DNA of 64,000 nucleotides from Zymoseptoria tritici IPO323. Its lineage: Eukaryota > Ascomycota > Dothideomycetes > Mycosphaerellales > Mycosphaerellaceae. Position 1 is the first letter of the stretch; the number at the start of each line of letters is the position of its first letter. Below are positions 34,445 to 46,113 of the stretch, piece after piece. Location: positions 372,001 through 436,000 of the forward strand of contig NC_018207.1 of assembly GCF_000219625.1 (NCBI RefSeq), in the 5' to 3' direction. Made by a program: the position numbers and the translations under genes. The notes under the pieces were generated by a model. The model saw only the letters and a list, made by a program, of their open reading frames with translations. It searched no databases and was not told the DNA's origin.

Positions 34445-36706
34445 TCACTGAGGGCTGTTCTCGCGATCACTCATCTCCACATCGCCATCGTCGTCTGCTG
34501 CGCTCATATCCACCTCATCCTCGGTTTCGCTCCGCCAAACGCCGTCCTGTCCACCACAGAACAACTCTCTCTCGTCCAACCGGCTCCTCTCCTCTCTTTC
34601 TCCGCCAAATCCTAGTGAAGTACAACTTCCTGCGTGACTCAAGACCGCCCCGTCTCCATTCAGGCTCTCCCTCGATCCCGCGGGTGAAACTCCGGACGAT
34701 GGGGTACTAGCCGGCGTCTCGCACCTCCCTGGCGAATGATCCAGGGTCGTCGGTTCCACAGAAAGATACACCAGGTCTGCCCACACTTGCCAGTGCAGAA
34801 CGAGTATATGCGCCAGCCGACGAAGGAGGTCTTCTTCCGTCTCGTTGTCGAGGAAGCATTCGGTCGATTGGCCGTCGGACGGGTTGGAATGGGAGTCGAA
34901 AGGGTTGTTCGGAGCGGAAGATCCAGGAGGTGTAAGTTTCGCCCCAATAGCGGAGAGTGAGATCAAGGTCGGTGTCGCTCCGGATGGTGAGAAAGAGGAT
35001 GAAGTCGAGGAGGTGCCGCTCGAGCCGGAAGTGCTGATGGCTAGCATGTCTTGCAGGTCTACGGCTGTGAAACGACGGTGATCGTTGACTTTTCTTTGAA
35101 GGCCGGGCTCGAGTCGGGAAAACAATTGCTCGGCACACTCGAGAAAGCTGTCGGAGCCGCAGTGCAGAGTAGATCGTAGTCTTGACTCAATGCGGTAAAG
35201 GAGATCGCTGTCAAAGGGATGTTGTGTTGTATCGTGGGGCATTAGGAAACGCTGCATCACACGCAGGATTTCGACAGCGATGTTCTCAGTCTTGTCAGGA
35301 AAGCGGTGAAGTGTCGTCGCGCCGACGATGGATGTCAGAGAGCGTTGGAGCTTTGATGCGGCGGCGTGCGAGGTTGCGGCAGAAATGTTGATTCGAGAAA
35401 TTGGGGAACTTTGGAACATGATTTCGCGGCAGATTGAATGGTAGACCTGAGCGTGAAAGTCGGATCTCAGAGTTCGCAGGCGATCCGAGTCGAGATAGAA
35501 TGTCGGAGGCGTAGAGGATCGCGAGGACGAGGAGGAGGACGATTCGGGGTTGTAGATCAGGTCGCGTAGCATGCCGGAGGTGAGGGCCTGGAGTTGTGTC
35601 GGATTATGGTTGAGAGTCACAAGATTGTCCATTTCACGACGGAGCCATGTCTTCGCCGAATCGACATCAATCTTTCCAAGTCCGATGCGATGCGAATTGT
35701 ATCGACGCTGGAAGTTGATCGTGTCGTCGATCAGGAGCGGGCGCATGTGTCGAATCTGGTGATTCGCAACGTCCAACTTCATCGCTTCAAGGATCGTCAT
35801 GAGTTGGCGAAGGCCATTGACCAACTTCTCCGCCCGATTCTCCGTAGCGCCTCTTCGAATCTCCTTCTGCATGCCGTCCACCAGCGAGTCCCTCATCGGC
35901 GCACAATGATTTTTGAGGACCTTGGCCAGCCAATTCCCCAGATCGATCAAGTCACACACGCCGTTCTGGATCTGTTGCATGATATGATCGACGTCCAGTC
36001 GTTCTTGTACGGCCTTTTGATCATAGTCCGGCACGAGCGTCTTCAGGATCTCTTGGATGGCCTTGAACACCGACGGTAACCGCTTCAGCGAGGCCTCCAT
36101 GATTCGATCCCAGTACGCCTCATTCTCAAGTGATTGTGCTCTTCCAAACTGTACCTGCCCGTACAACACGAACTCAGCCTCCAGCGCTCTCCAATACTGA
36201 TCTGCCTTTGCCATCTTCTGCTTGCCTTTCGATCCGTCCAGGTTCGGCCGGAAATGCAGTTCCTTGTCAAAGTTGACGTCGTGTCTGAGCTTCGGATTGT
36301 TGATGATCCGTGGCATGTCGAGTTCTGCGAGCGACTCTTGTGTGATCGGAGGCTGTGTGTCGGCTTCGCGAAAACACAGCCAAGCCGGATGGGCGCCTGT
36401 GGAAGGCATGACCTGGTTGATGAGCTTTTTCGTCTCCTCATCGATCTCCTCCAGGGTTGGTGGGCACGACGACAGTTGATATCGACTTGAAAGTATTGAG
36501 TAGGCATCATGTGTTGAGGGAGGAGAGTAAGTCATGCCATGCGTTGGGTCCGCGTGTGAGAGATCATGTTGCGACTCGGTCACCTGTTTGCTGGCGTCCC
36601 GGTTCGGTATGTCAGTGGTGCAGCCCGTTTCGTGTGATTTCGTCGGTGAGCTTGTAGGTGGACAGGTCGGCATATGAGGCCCATGATTGGAACTTTCTTT
36701 GGACAT
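34445..36706 (-). CDS. SOK1: Sok1 / TCP11-family protein
   Basis: Single exon, 753 aa, starting at ATG. A disordered 80-residue N-terminus is followed by a helical region: TLEEIDEETKKLINQV, the block HDVNFDKELHFRPN, and a long helical part with LDVDHIMQQIQNGVCDL, HCAPMRDSLV and LMTILEAMKLDVANHQIR. These blocks match the T-complex protein 11 family, which includes yeast Sok1, found as a multicopy suppressor in the cAMP/PKA pathway. Ser-rich linkers split the domain. The C-terminus is Ser/Gly-rich and very acidic (DDDGDVEMSDRE). A role in cAMP signalling is inferred from yeast only. Confidence 0.85.
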   Translation of the reverse strand: MSKESSNHGPHMPTCPPTSSPTKSHETGCTTDIPNRDASKQVTESQHDLSHADPTHGMTYSPPSTHDAYSILSSRYQLSSCPPTLEEIDEETKKLINQVMPSTGAHPAWLCFREADTQPPITQESLAELDMPRIINNPKLRHDVNFDKELHFRPNLDGSKGKQKMAKADQYWRALEAEFVLYGQVQFGRAQSLENEAYWDRIMEASLKRLPSVFKAIQEILKTLVPDYDQKAVQERLDVDHIMQQIQNGVCDLIDLGNWLAKVLKNHCAPMRDSLVDGMQKEIRRGATENRAEKLVNGLRQLMTILEAMKLDVANHQIRHMRPLLIDDTINFQRRYNSHRIGLGKIDVDSAKTWLRREMDNLVTLNHNPTQLQALTSGMLRDLIYNPESSSSSSSRSSTPPTFYLDSDRLRTLRSDFHAQVYHSICREIMFQSSPISRINISAATSHAAASKLQRSLTSIVGATTLHRFPDKTENIAVEILRVMQRFLMPHDTTQHPFDSDLLYRIESRLRSTLHCGSDSFLECAEQLFSRLEPGLQRKVNDHRRFTAVDLQDMLAISTSGSSGTSSTSSSFSPSGATPTLISLSAIGAKLTPPGSSAPNNPFDSHSNPSDGQSTECFLDNETEEDLLRRLAHILVLHWQVWADLVYLSVEPTTLDHSPGRCETPASTPSSGVSPAGSRESLNGDGAVLSHAGSCTSLGFGGEREERSRLDERELFCGGQDGVWRSETEDEVDMSAADDDGDVEMSDRENSPQ

Positions 36707-37895
36707 GATGGTCTACGAAAGCCGGAAGAGAGAGCGAGGGTTGGGGACGTCAAGGATCCAATCACTCAATTCGAGAACCAGCAGCGATTGGGATGGTCCT
36801 CATGCCGGACTCTGCACGGTCAACGGAGGCAGAAATGCGGCAGCACAACGTGCAGCAGTGGTAATGGTTTCCAGGCTAGAGGCGGAACAAAGGTGCTGAC
36901 AGCGACGATTGCGGCTCGCGGTGTCTCCCTCTCACAGGGCGTACAGGACGGTTGCGAATCCGGGTTGCTGCATTCACGACAGCTGCTGTCCCACACGAGT
37001 ACACGGAGACGCCAGGTGGGCCGTCGTAAGATGAGTGAGGTCGGCCCGGTAGTTGCGGAGGATGATTCGTCCCGGTCGGTGCGTTGGCGCAAACGAGCGT
37101 GGTGAGAGTGGACGGGAAGCCTTTTGGCAGATGCAGAATGACAAGATTGACAGACGAGCCGCGAGAAGTTGTTGTTTGAGGCGCAAGGTATGCCAAGGTG
37201 AGGGCGGTGGCGCCGGAGTAGGCGGGCAATGACAAAGGAGAACCAGTATTCGAGCAGCAAGTGGCGTCGAGAGGTGAATAGAAGGGAGGAAGAGAATGTC
37301 TCAGACTACGGCTGGTGCGATCTGGTAAAAAAGTCCGGCAGGGCAGAAATGAAATGGCAGGTAAGAGGATGCAACGAACGGGCAACAGTATGAGCAGTGA
37401 ACAGGAATGAAGAAGAGACACCGGCCAAGGATAAGGCTTGCAGCGATTTTAGTCGGCCAGGTAGGAGGTCATGTCATCTCAGGAGTGGGAGGTCGAGAGC
37501 CGATGTGTCGCCATGGTGTGTGGTACCCTAATGGGAGATCCTTTGAGCCAACGGCCGAGCGTGGGAAAGCAGAGACAGGAAGACCACGGAACGATGGCAA
37601 GAAGGGCGAGGCGGTGCGGCGCGGATTCGGAAGGGAAGGGAAGGGGAGTCGGCGGAAGGGAAGGGGACGTTGGTTTAGATCTCACGGGCACCAAAAGCGC
37701 ACGCCGGCATGAGCACTGAGCGGGTATACGGTGCGCACGGAGGTCAGGGATCAGCGGACAGCAGTCGTGAGCAGTGCGTCTCATGCCATGTCCGCCCTGC
37801 AACAAACATTATATCACGAACCAATGTAATAGCTGTGGATGATATTGGGCTCCCAGGGAAATCCTGCTGCAAGGCGTTGCATAACTGCACACGCA
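36707..37895. other. upstream region of the Sok1-like gene, 1.2 kb
   Basis: Probably promoter and leader of the minus-strand gene. A 181-codon minus frame (36876-37421) has unlikely composition and is not called. Normal base composition ends sharply at the transposon edge at 37896. Confidence 0.5.
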
Positions 37896-38004
37896 GGCGC
37901 TTTTTAGAATGAGGCAGGTTCGGCTTTTCGGTATTTCGGTGCACCAGCCTCACAGCCACCGGAGATACGCGCACCGACGCGCACGGACGATTTAAGGTGC
38001 ACAA
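37896..38004 (+). repeat. left terminal inverted repeat of the MULE
   Basis: The first 45 bp (starting GGCGCTTTTTAGAATGAGG) are identical to the inverted right end. A less regular stretch follows, then a second well-matched block around GCGCACCGACGCGCACGG and TTTAAGGTG. Confidence 0.92.
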
Positions 38005-38203
38005 ACGTCGTTTTCCGTCGCGACACGTATCCTCCGTGTCCATGTTGTCCATATTGTCGATATATACGCGTTTTGCTCGTTTTAAGGTGTTGTTGTCGCC
38101 TTAATTACCACTCTTATATTATTCTCCTTATTCCCTCCTCGCTGTCGCTATTCTTAGTGCGCTACTTACCTTATTCTTCCTCGTTACGGAGTAGCTATAG
38201 AGT

Positions 38204-38251
38204 CTCTTACTAGTGTTTAAATCGGTGCTCTTACTAGTGTTTAAACCGGTG
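38204..38251 (+). repeat. two tandem 24-bp repeats
   Basis: CTCTTACTAGTGTTTAAA followed by TCGGTG or CCGGTG occurs twice in a row; a partial third copy follows. It lies in the subterminal region of the MULE and could be a transposase-binding repeat (inference). Confidence 0.7.
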
Positions 38252-38289
38252 CTCTTAATAACGCTTAGGTCGGTACGTTTTATACTAAG

Positions 38290-39535
38290 ATGCTAAATAA
38301 TCTATTATATAAGGCTCTAGAGCTTGTCGACGACGCGTTGCTCGATGTAGCTAGATTTAATAGTAGATTCGAGGTCGGTAGATCGGACGATAAAGGTACT
38401 AGAGTCGTTCCTATTTAGGTAAATAAGCGTTACTCTTAGCTTAAGTCTTAGCTTAAGTCGTAAGAGCGTAAGAACGAGGTTATAGAAGGCGCGGCTACCT
38501 TAGCTCTCGAGAAGGAGCTGTTTAGTAATAAGGATAAGGATAAGAAGGTACATATAAAGAAGACGCGGATATCTATTAGCGTTAGTACTATCTCCTTACG
38601 ATAGAGTAGTACTAATAGCGACGGTAAGGCGTTACTACGACTACTACCGGATACTATTTAGTAGCGACATAGGCTCTTTAATGCTCTCGTAGAGTAGATA
38701 ACGCATTAAGAGATGTATATATATTAGCCTCTCGTCGACAATATCTAGAAGGGCGATAGCGTAAGGGCATTAAGGACGAGATTAGGATTATATCGTACGT
38801 TCCGGTTTATCTATCGTTGTTATAAGCGCTACAATCCGGTGTCGAAGAAGAAGGATAGCGTACTACTAGAGAAGTAGCGCAACTACTTAACTTACGATAG
38901 TAAGAAGTGTCCTAGTACTATAAAGTTTACCTACTTTTATAAGCCTATCGAAGATACGCCTAAAGGTACCGCTACTCTTAATAAGGAAGGTATACGTGTT
39001 AACGGCGCGTCGTAGTAGCGGAATAATAAGAAGGACGCCTACCTCGTCCGTCTATTACGCTAGACTCTCGAACGCCTCTTTCCTAAGGACTACGCCGGCG
39101 AGCCCTTATATAACTACGATCTCGCGTATATCGACATAAAGAAGATAAACAGCTTCGTAACGTAGGTTGCCGGTAAAGAGGTAGCGCGTAGGTACCGGCC
39201 GGCGGAGGTAAAGGCGAATCTAATCGGTAGAGGTTTAGGGATTTCGGATAGTTATAAAACGCTCGTAAACGCTAGTAGTGCGCGATTAAACATTCTAAGC
39301 GTTTATAATGCCGTACGAGGCTTTTAGAAGAAGAATCCGGATCCTCGATATTAGGGTAAGAAACTAAGCGTATTAAAACAGGTGTTAGAGATAGTAGAGT
39401 AGTAGCGTAAACGTAAGTTATTGTTTCTTAATTTCCTTATATTATTATATATAAGAAGGTCGGAATTTAAAAAAGTCCGGACTAAAATTTACGTACCGGT
39501 TCTAAAGCAACGCGTACGAATTTTATGTCGACGGT
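38290..39535 (+). pseudogene. MULE transposase, 5' fragment
   Basis: From an ATG at 38290 the plus strand reads as a protein with scattered TAG stops and otherwise sensible composition (Lys/Arg-rich, segments such as KDYAGEPLYNYDLAYID). It is the part of the transposase left of the retroelement insertion. The stops sit at TAG, as expected from RIP of TGG or CAG. It cannot make a full-length protein. The insertion point is the ACGGT at 39531-39535; the second fragment resumes after the other copy at 46492-46496. Confidence 0.7.
39531..39535 (+). repeat. 5-bp target site duplication, left copy (ACGGT)
   Basis: ACGGT directly precedes the 5' LTR and recurs at 46492-46496 directly after the 3' LTR. 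This marks the insertion of the retroelement into the MULE. Confidence 0.93.
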
Positions 39536-39913
39536 TGTGAGGATCCCCTCACGTGAGCGCAGTCTGGCCTCATCTCCCCTAAGCTAGGCCAACCTAGTTT
39601 CGAAGAACACAACAACGAGCTATCCTGGTTACGAAGAGCGCAACAGCGTACGGATTAAGGCAGTCCGATCTAGCTTGCCTCTTAATGCCTAACGATAAGG
39701 ATCGAAGGGCTACGAAGGGATAGACGATCCCGCTTATAACGAGAGAAGTAAAGGATAGGGGAATAGAACCTAGTAGTAGCTATGTATATAGCGAAGGAGG
39801 CTCTCCTCCTCTATTCCCTCCTTTAACGAATCGAGTCGTTACATTCTAAAACCTATTGTTCGATACTTCCCTACTTTAGTCTTTCCCTGCCTTATTACGA
39901 GGCAATCCTAACA
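39536..39913 (+). repeat. 5' LTR (378 bp)
   Basis: Begins TGTGAGGATCCCC and ends CAATCCTAACA. Comparison with the 3' LTR by eye gives 15 differences in 378 positions, no gaps, all of them transitions. Confidence 0.95.
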
Positions 39914-39959
39914 CGCGATTCGTTTAAACTTACGTACTATAGTATCGAACCCCCGATCG

Positions 39960-41110
39960 ACATAGCACCTAAGGCCACTCGCAGACGCGAGGAATCTCCT
40001 TCCGACACCTCCGCTCGCTAGCAGGGTACTATACTAGCCGCTAAGTCCGACGCGGACACCGCCGCCTACTAGCTAAGCGCTACCTCTATCGCGGAAACTG
40101 TAGACGATGCCGGAACGACCTAGGAAGGCACCGACTCGACTACTTAGGCTAACCTAGTTTAAGGGGACGCACTAACCCGTAAGAAACGGAACTAGGAAGC
40201 CTAGGCGGAATACGAATTCCTCGAACTCTAGCAAAAGATTAAGGAACTCCGGAGCGAACTAGCCTTACATAGCCTAATTACCCTAAGGAGGGAGAAACTT
40301 GCTAAACTCTTCGTAGAAACGGACTATTTCGACAAGAACAAGGACAGCCTCCCTAAGTCTAAGGAACTACCCGTATTCGAAGGGAAGACCTGTACTAATT
40401 ACGAAGACTAGCTCCGCGCAGTAGAACGCAACTTCCGCAGACACTATAGATTCTCTAACCGGGAGGACCGAAAGGTCGACTACGCTGCCGACTATATAGG
40501 CAAGCTCTAGCAAGACTACTAGGAGCGCTACGTAGATTAGCTCGACAGCTAGACTACGCTAACCTAGACTATAATAAAGGGAGTTATGCTTAACTCTATA
40601 AGGACAGAGGCGGAACGCTGCGAGAAGGCCTACGAACAATTGCGGAAGGCCTCCCTCGGAGACTATACCCCCGACTAGCTCCTCGAAGAGCTAAAGATCC
40701 TTTAGAAGGAGTTAGAAGAAGAGAACGAGGGGCGTAAGATCTTTAACTTTAAGGCCTCCTTGCTATAGAACTACCGCTCCTACCTCTCTAACTACCCGGC
40801 TCCGGCTACTATGCTTATTAAGGCCTAAGAGAGGGTTAACAAAACCTACAGGATTATCGAGGGTTAGAAGCAGGAGTTAAGGGACAACCCGGGCCGTAGA
40901 AGAGGCAAGGGCAACCGAAAGAGACGCAGAAGCAACAGTGTCGACGACCAGGACTCTAAGAAGTCTAAGTCGGAAGACGGATCGGACTAGAGGGGCCTAT
41001 CTAAGGCTACTTACTACAGTTGCCGCCAGGTTAGGCACATTAAGCGCGATTGCCCTAACCCTTCCCTCTAGAAGGACTCGGAAAAAGAGGCGCCCCCTAA
41101 GTAGACGCTG
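39960..41110 (+). pseudogene. gag of the chromovirus
   Basis: The frame is rich in charged residues, with a segment reading LRSELALHSLITL-like before many TAG interruptions. It ends in a zinc-knuckle remnant in which the His and the last Cys survive (RHIKRDCP), while the first Cys position reads Tyr, as expected if a TGC or TGT became TAC or TAT by RIP. Boundaries are approximate. Confidence 0.7.
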
Positions 41111-41159
41111 CTATCTTAGTAGGCTAGGTTCTCTATACTAAGGAGCAGCGTAGGATAGC

Positions 41160-44100
41160 GGAGCCGGGTTAGCGCTGCTATAAGCGTAGGCGCCTTATCG
41201 AAGTTACGCTAACCTTAAATAGTCTAGGGAGGACTAGAACGGTCGCGGGACTAATCGATAGCGGCGCGTAGGATAACTTCTGTAACTCCTTGTTAGCAAA
41301 GGACATAGACTAGGTTATCTAGGAGCCGCCCGCTAGGGTCGCGTACAAGACGCTAAACAGGCAAAGCCTTTAGGTCCTTAGCGAAACGCGGAGCTTATAT
41401 AAGGCCCGGGACGACTTAGGACAAATATACGGATACGTCGACACCTTCAGAGTAGGGCGCATCTATAGCTATAAGGTCGTCTTAGGGATGCCTTAGCTCG
41501 AGAAATACAATCTAAACGTAGATTTTACCCTAAAAAGGGTTAACTGGAGAACGAAGCCCCGAAAACGATAGGCGATAGCCGTCGTTAGGCTAGAGAGGTT
41601 CTACAGGGAGTGCCTTAGCAAAGTAAATGCGGCACTTTATATTATAACAATCTAGGACGCGTCGGAAGAAGCCAGTCCGGGTTAGGGGGGTGTTCCGAGC
41701 GCCTACTCTAACTTCGCGGATGTCTTCTCGGAGGAACTCGCAGGCGAGTTAGCTCCCTACAGTCTATATAATCTAAAGATCGAGCTAGTAGAAGGAGGAA
41801 AGATCCCCTTTAGTCCGATATACGCCCTGTCCGAGGCAGAGATAGAGGCTATGCGGACCTAGCTACCTAAACACCTAAAGAACGGGTTTATTAGGCAGTC
41901 GACGTCGTCGGCTAGCGCTCCAGTCCTCTTCGCACAGAAGAAGGATAGTACCCTCTGCCTATGTGTCGACTACCGCAGTCTAAACGCGGTAACAGTTAAG
42001 AACAGGGGGGGTCTACCTCTTATTAGCGAGTCCCTTAACTAGCTAGCCGGTGCTAGGTACTTTACTAAGGTCGACCTACGCTATACGTACTATCGGGTGC
42101 GTATTAGGGAAGGCGACGAGTAGAAGACGGCATTCCGGACCAGGTACGGCTATTTTAAATACACGGTAATGCTATTCGGGCTTTACAATGCCCCGGCAGT
42201 GTTCCAGAACTTTATTAATAGCGTCCTAGTAGGACTAGTTAATATCTTCTGCGTTGTATACCTTAACGACATCCTGATTTACTCTAGAACGCTTAAAGAG
42301 CATAAGGATTACGTCCAGCAGGTCTTAGAACGGCTGCGACGGCACAAGCTGTACGCTAACCTAGCTAAATACGAGTTCTACAAAAGCCAGGTCGAATACC
42401 TAGGCTGCGTAGTTACCTAGGATAGGCTGCGGATCGACCTAGAACGTATTAAATCGGTCTAGGAGTAGCTAGTCCCTATGTCTATCTACGACATAAGGGT
42501 CTTTATTAGTTTTGCTAACTACTACCGACGCTTTATTAAGGGCTTCTCGCGGCTAGCGGCCGCCCTAAACCGCTACACTAAAGGCAAGAAGGCGGCGAAC
42601 TAGCGCCGAAGAGAGCGTGCTTATCTCGAATTAGACGATAGGGCGATCTAGTCCTTCTATAAGCTACGCCGCAAGTTCGCAGAAAAGCCTGTTCTGCGCT
42701 ACTATAACCTAGAGCTCCCCTGTCGGGTAGAGACCGACGTATCGGGGGAAGCAATATCGGGCATCCTGTCCTAGCCTTATAACGAGGGGGGCAAACTGCA
42801 GTAGTTCCCGGTCGCCTACTTCTTAAGGAAGATAATTGCGGCAGAAAGGAACTACAAAACAGAAGATAGCGAGCTCCTCGCTATAGTAGACTCCTTTAAA
42901 TACTTTAGGCACTACCTCGAGGGCGCCTGCTACTAAGTAGAGTTGCTAACCGACTATGCGAACCTTTAGACCCTTATAACGACGAAGACCCTCTCGAGGA
43001 GGCAAGTCAGATAGGCTAAATAGCTGTCGCAGATCGATTTCAAGACTACGTATAGGCCGGGTAAGGCGAATAGCGCCGCTAACGCACTTAGCAGGAGACT
43101 AGACCTTACTAAGGAGTCGCATTCGGGCCGATAGGCTACCGAGGAGGAAGCAGACGCTAGCGTCCGCCTCTTCCGAAAGGTATTTGCACTACCGACAGGG
43201 CAGGATAGCCTAGTCCGGTATATCGGGGCAGCGGTAAGGACCCCGAACCTTCTAGAGCAGCTCGAGAAAGCCCTTAGTAAGGACCCTACCTATAAGAGGA
43301 TAGTCTAGGAGAAGGCTATTACCGAGCCTGCCTTCTAGGCGGAGAGGTAGTCCCTAGAAGAGGGCGTTGCGTATATAAATAGCAAGGCATACGTGCTAGA
43401 AGGCGCTATAAGGCTCTAGCTACTCTAGGAATACTACGACAACCCCCTCTCCGGACATCTTAGCTTTACAAGGACCCTAGAGTTGCTTTAGCGTAGTTTC
43501 TACTAGCCCAGGATGCGGAAGTATATTATAGAGTTCGTAAGGACCTGCTAGGCATACGAAAGAGCGAAGCTACGAAGGCACAAACTACACGGCCTACTAC
43601 ACCCCGAACCCCCCTCGCTAACTCCCTAGGCCGACATTACGCTAGATTTTATTACTAACCTCCCGCCGAGCAAGTTCCTAAGCTAGTCTTATAACTGCAT
43701 ACTAGTAGTAGTAGACCGCTATACTAAGATAGTCTATTACGTGCTATGCCGGAAAACGATTACGTTAGCTAACCTCGCTGAACTTATAATAAGAGAGGTT
43801 GTCCGCCTCTATAGCTAGCCGGCTACGATTACGTCCGACCGCGGGCCAATCCTTACCTCTAAATTCTAGAGTACCTTCTGCTACTACCTTAGGGTACGCC
43901 GGAAGCTGAGTACGGCGTTCTATCCGCAGACGGATAGTTAGACGGAAAGGCAGAACTAGATACTAGAGCAGTATTTACGAACGTACTGCAACTATAAGCA
44001 GGACAACTAGGCCTCTCTACTGTCGACAGCGGAATTCGCCTATAATAACAGTATGCATACGGCAACCGGGCTAACGCCGTTCTAAGTATACATAACGAGG

Positions 44101-44720
44101 GACCTACGAAGGTCCTACTAGCCTAGAATGCGCTAGAAAGATAGCGAGGCGCTAAAGGCTGTCTAACTCGCGGAGCAGATAATTACTAACTAGAAGAAGA
44201 TACGCGAAAGACTAGCTAAGACAAAGAAACAGATAGCTAAGTAGGCGAACAAGTATAGGAAGGACGTCTCCTTTAACGTAGGTAACAAAGTCTACCTAAA
44301 CACGAAGAACATTAAGTCTATGCAGCCGTTACCTAAGCTCGACTATAAGTACATCGGACTATACAAGGTTAAGGCAATAGTTAACTATATAACATACATA
44401 CTCGACCTCCCTAGCTCGCTAAGCATCTACCCTACCTTCTACGTCTCGCTCCTTAAGAAGTCTATCCCGGACTACTCTGGCCGCAAACAGGACAAAATAA
44501 AGCAGTACGACGCAGGGGATAGGGACAAATAGGAGGTAGAAGACATCTTAGATAAAAAAGAGGACGACCTACACAACTTTAGTTACCTAATTAAGTAAAA
44601 GGGCTTTAGGGAGCACGAGAACTCCTAGGAGCCTAGATATAACATAAGCCCGGCGGCAATAAGAGCATTCCGCCGCAAGATAGGCTAGAAGGAGCTAAAA
44701 AGGCGTAGGAAGATGTAAGA
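41160..44720 (+). pseudogene. pol polyprotein of the chromovirus (PR-RT-RH-IN-chromodomain)
   Basis: Protease LIDSGA lies near 41250. RT blocks include [39 protein letters not shown] and VVYLNDILIYS, where the catalytic YxDD reads YLND (near 42260). RNase H is recognised by [13 protein letters not shown] and the tail YRPGKANSAANALSR. Integrase shows ITLDFITNLPPSK and ITSDRGP. The end (EVEDILDKKEDD, YLIK, then a TAG, KGFREHENS) is a chromodomain. TAG stops fall mostly where the family has Trp. It is a dead copy. Confidence 0.93.
44527..44700 (+). other. chromodomain remnant at the integrase C-terminus
   Basis: EVEDILDK, then YLIK, TAG, KGFREHENS, TAG, EPRYN follow the chromodomain core, with two TAG codons at the conserved aromatic-cage Trp positions. 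In related elements this domain directs integration to methylated H3K9 heterochromatin (established for chromoviruses such as MAGGY). Confidence 0.85.
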
Positions 44721-44964
44721 AAAATCCCGAGGATTTCTAAGGGACTTAGACAAAATTACTTAAATTTAAAAATTCGAAGGGCGGAATCGGCTTTATTCTA
44801 GTCTAATTTAGTCTAAGTTAACTAACTCTGCGCTATTTAACAACTATCTAGGCCCTACTATAGTCTTAATATGCTATGTCGACGTTATCTGTTATACCCC
44901 TAGTCCCGGAAGACCTACGCCCGCTATTCTAGTCTAGAATAGCTTAATTAAAGTCGGAGTCGCC

Positions 44965-45834
44965 CTAGTTCGGGTCCTCTACCTTACTACGGTCCTTAGC
45001 GGTCGTCGGAAAGACTATCTTGCGCAACTGTCCCTTCTTTAGAGCCTGGTCGCTTATAACAATGCGGTTAAACGCCTCTAAGGCAGTACTAACCGCGATC
45101 AGGCGATCCTCGGCCTCCTTAGCACGCTTATGGTCCGACTTACGGCCGCGCATATCTATTAAGCGGCGCTTCTTGCTAGGGGTGCTACTAGACTACTACA
45201 AAGAATGTTAGTAAGGGCTAGATTAAACTAGGGATAGTACATACAGCCTTCGCTAAGATCGCACTAGCCGAGCGGTCCCTCTTAGGCACCTTCTGTCTAG
45301 TATCCTCCTAGGTAGCAGTGCTAGGGTGCTAGGAGAGACCGTCCTCGCTACGGAAACTGCTATCTAACTTCCTGTTTAACTATCCTAATTAGCTACTAGT
45401 CTAGAACACGCTAGAAAGGGACACTTACGCCTCTATAGAGCCCGTAAAACACAGAACACGATCTAGCAAGTCTTCCTTCTTAGCCTTAGACTAGGTAGTA
45501 CGGCCGTAGACGGTGTCGATGTCCTACTTAATAGCTTTCTAGGCGGGTTCCTAGTCGACCGGCATCTAAGTAGGACAGTTAGCGACAGAACACGCTAGAA
45601 TTAACTAAACCGACCTACCTAAAGATAGTCCGCATTCTTGCTAGTTAGGCATCCGGAACACTTAGCCAGGATATTACCGGGTAGGGGCTTCTCTACCGCA
45701 ATCTAGCAGATCTTAGACAGGTCCTAGCCCTCCTTAACGCTAGAGAGGCATAACGAGCACGGATTCTCGTTCTACCTACTAGCTCGGACTTTCTTGTAGT
45801 ACTTATCGCGAAGATAGTAGAGTACGCCGGACAT
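44965..45834 (-). pseudogene. antisense, intron-containing Cys-rich gene carried inside the chromovirus
   Basis: Between pol and the 3' LTR, the minus strand reads from an ATG at 45834 (MSGVLYYLRDKYYKKVRASR) to TAG at 44965. The N-terminal ~70 residues hold a Cys pattern (CSLC, KIC, KCSGC) reminiscent of fungal DUF3716-like Cys-rich domains (tentative). The C-terminal 62 codons are open and Lys/Arg-rich (GRKSDHKRAKEAEDRL). Frame continuity needs introns. Good candidates are 45618-45566 (GTAGGT...CTAAC...TAG, 53 bp) and 45244-45196 (GTATGT...CTAAC...TAG, 49 bp). A third GTAAGT...TAG lies near 45428-45385, and its acceptor is unclear. Remaining stops are mostly TAG, as from RIP of Trp codons. 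It is transcribed opposite to pol and is not a usual retroelement gene. Confidence 0.65.
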
Positions 45835-46096
45835 TATGCTAGTCTAGTCGCAATGTTAGCTAATCTAGCGCTAATCTAGACCGTTCTAGAGCTAGCTGCT
45901 AGTACTTACTTTTAATAGGTGTTTGTAAGAAGAGAAGAATTCGAGGGCGAAAAAGAGTAGTATATGCGCGAGGGACCTACTTTTATTTCCTAATCGGGAC
46001 ACCGAGCAGCTAGCCTAGCAACGTTAGCAGTTGGTAAATTAAACCTACAGCTGAACGCTGCTAAAGATTCGCGCACGCAACTAAGGTTAGTTATAC

Positions 46097-46113
46097 CGGG
46101 GGGAGGGGGGCAA
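46097..46113 (+). promoter_or_regulatory. polypurine tract of the chromovirus
   Basis: A run of G with one A (GGGGGGAGGGGGG) ends three bases before the 3' LTR, the expected place for plus-strand DNA priming. Confidence 0.8.

Noticed and set aside
36876..37421. 181-codon minus-strand frame upstream of the Sok1-like gene
   Set aside because: Rich in Ser/Pro/Leu without pattern. It could be a leader region, but no splice chain to SOK1 was found.
39935..39965. tRNA T-arm-like string (ATCGAACCCCCGAT) just downstream of the 5' LTR
   Set aside because: Considered as a tRNA gene or primer binding site. It lies ~28 bp from the LTR end and lacks the rest of a tRNA, so neither call is supported.
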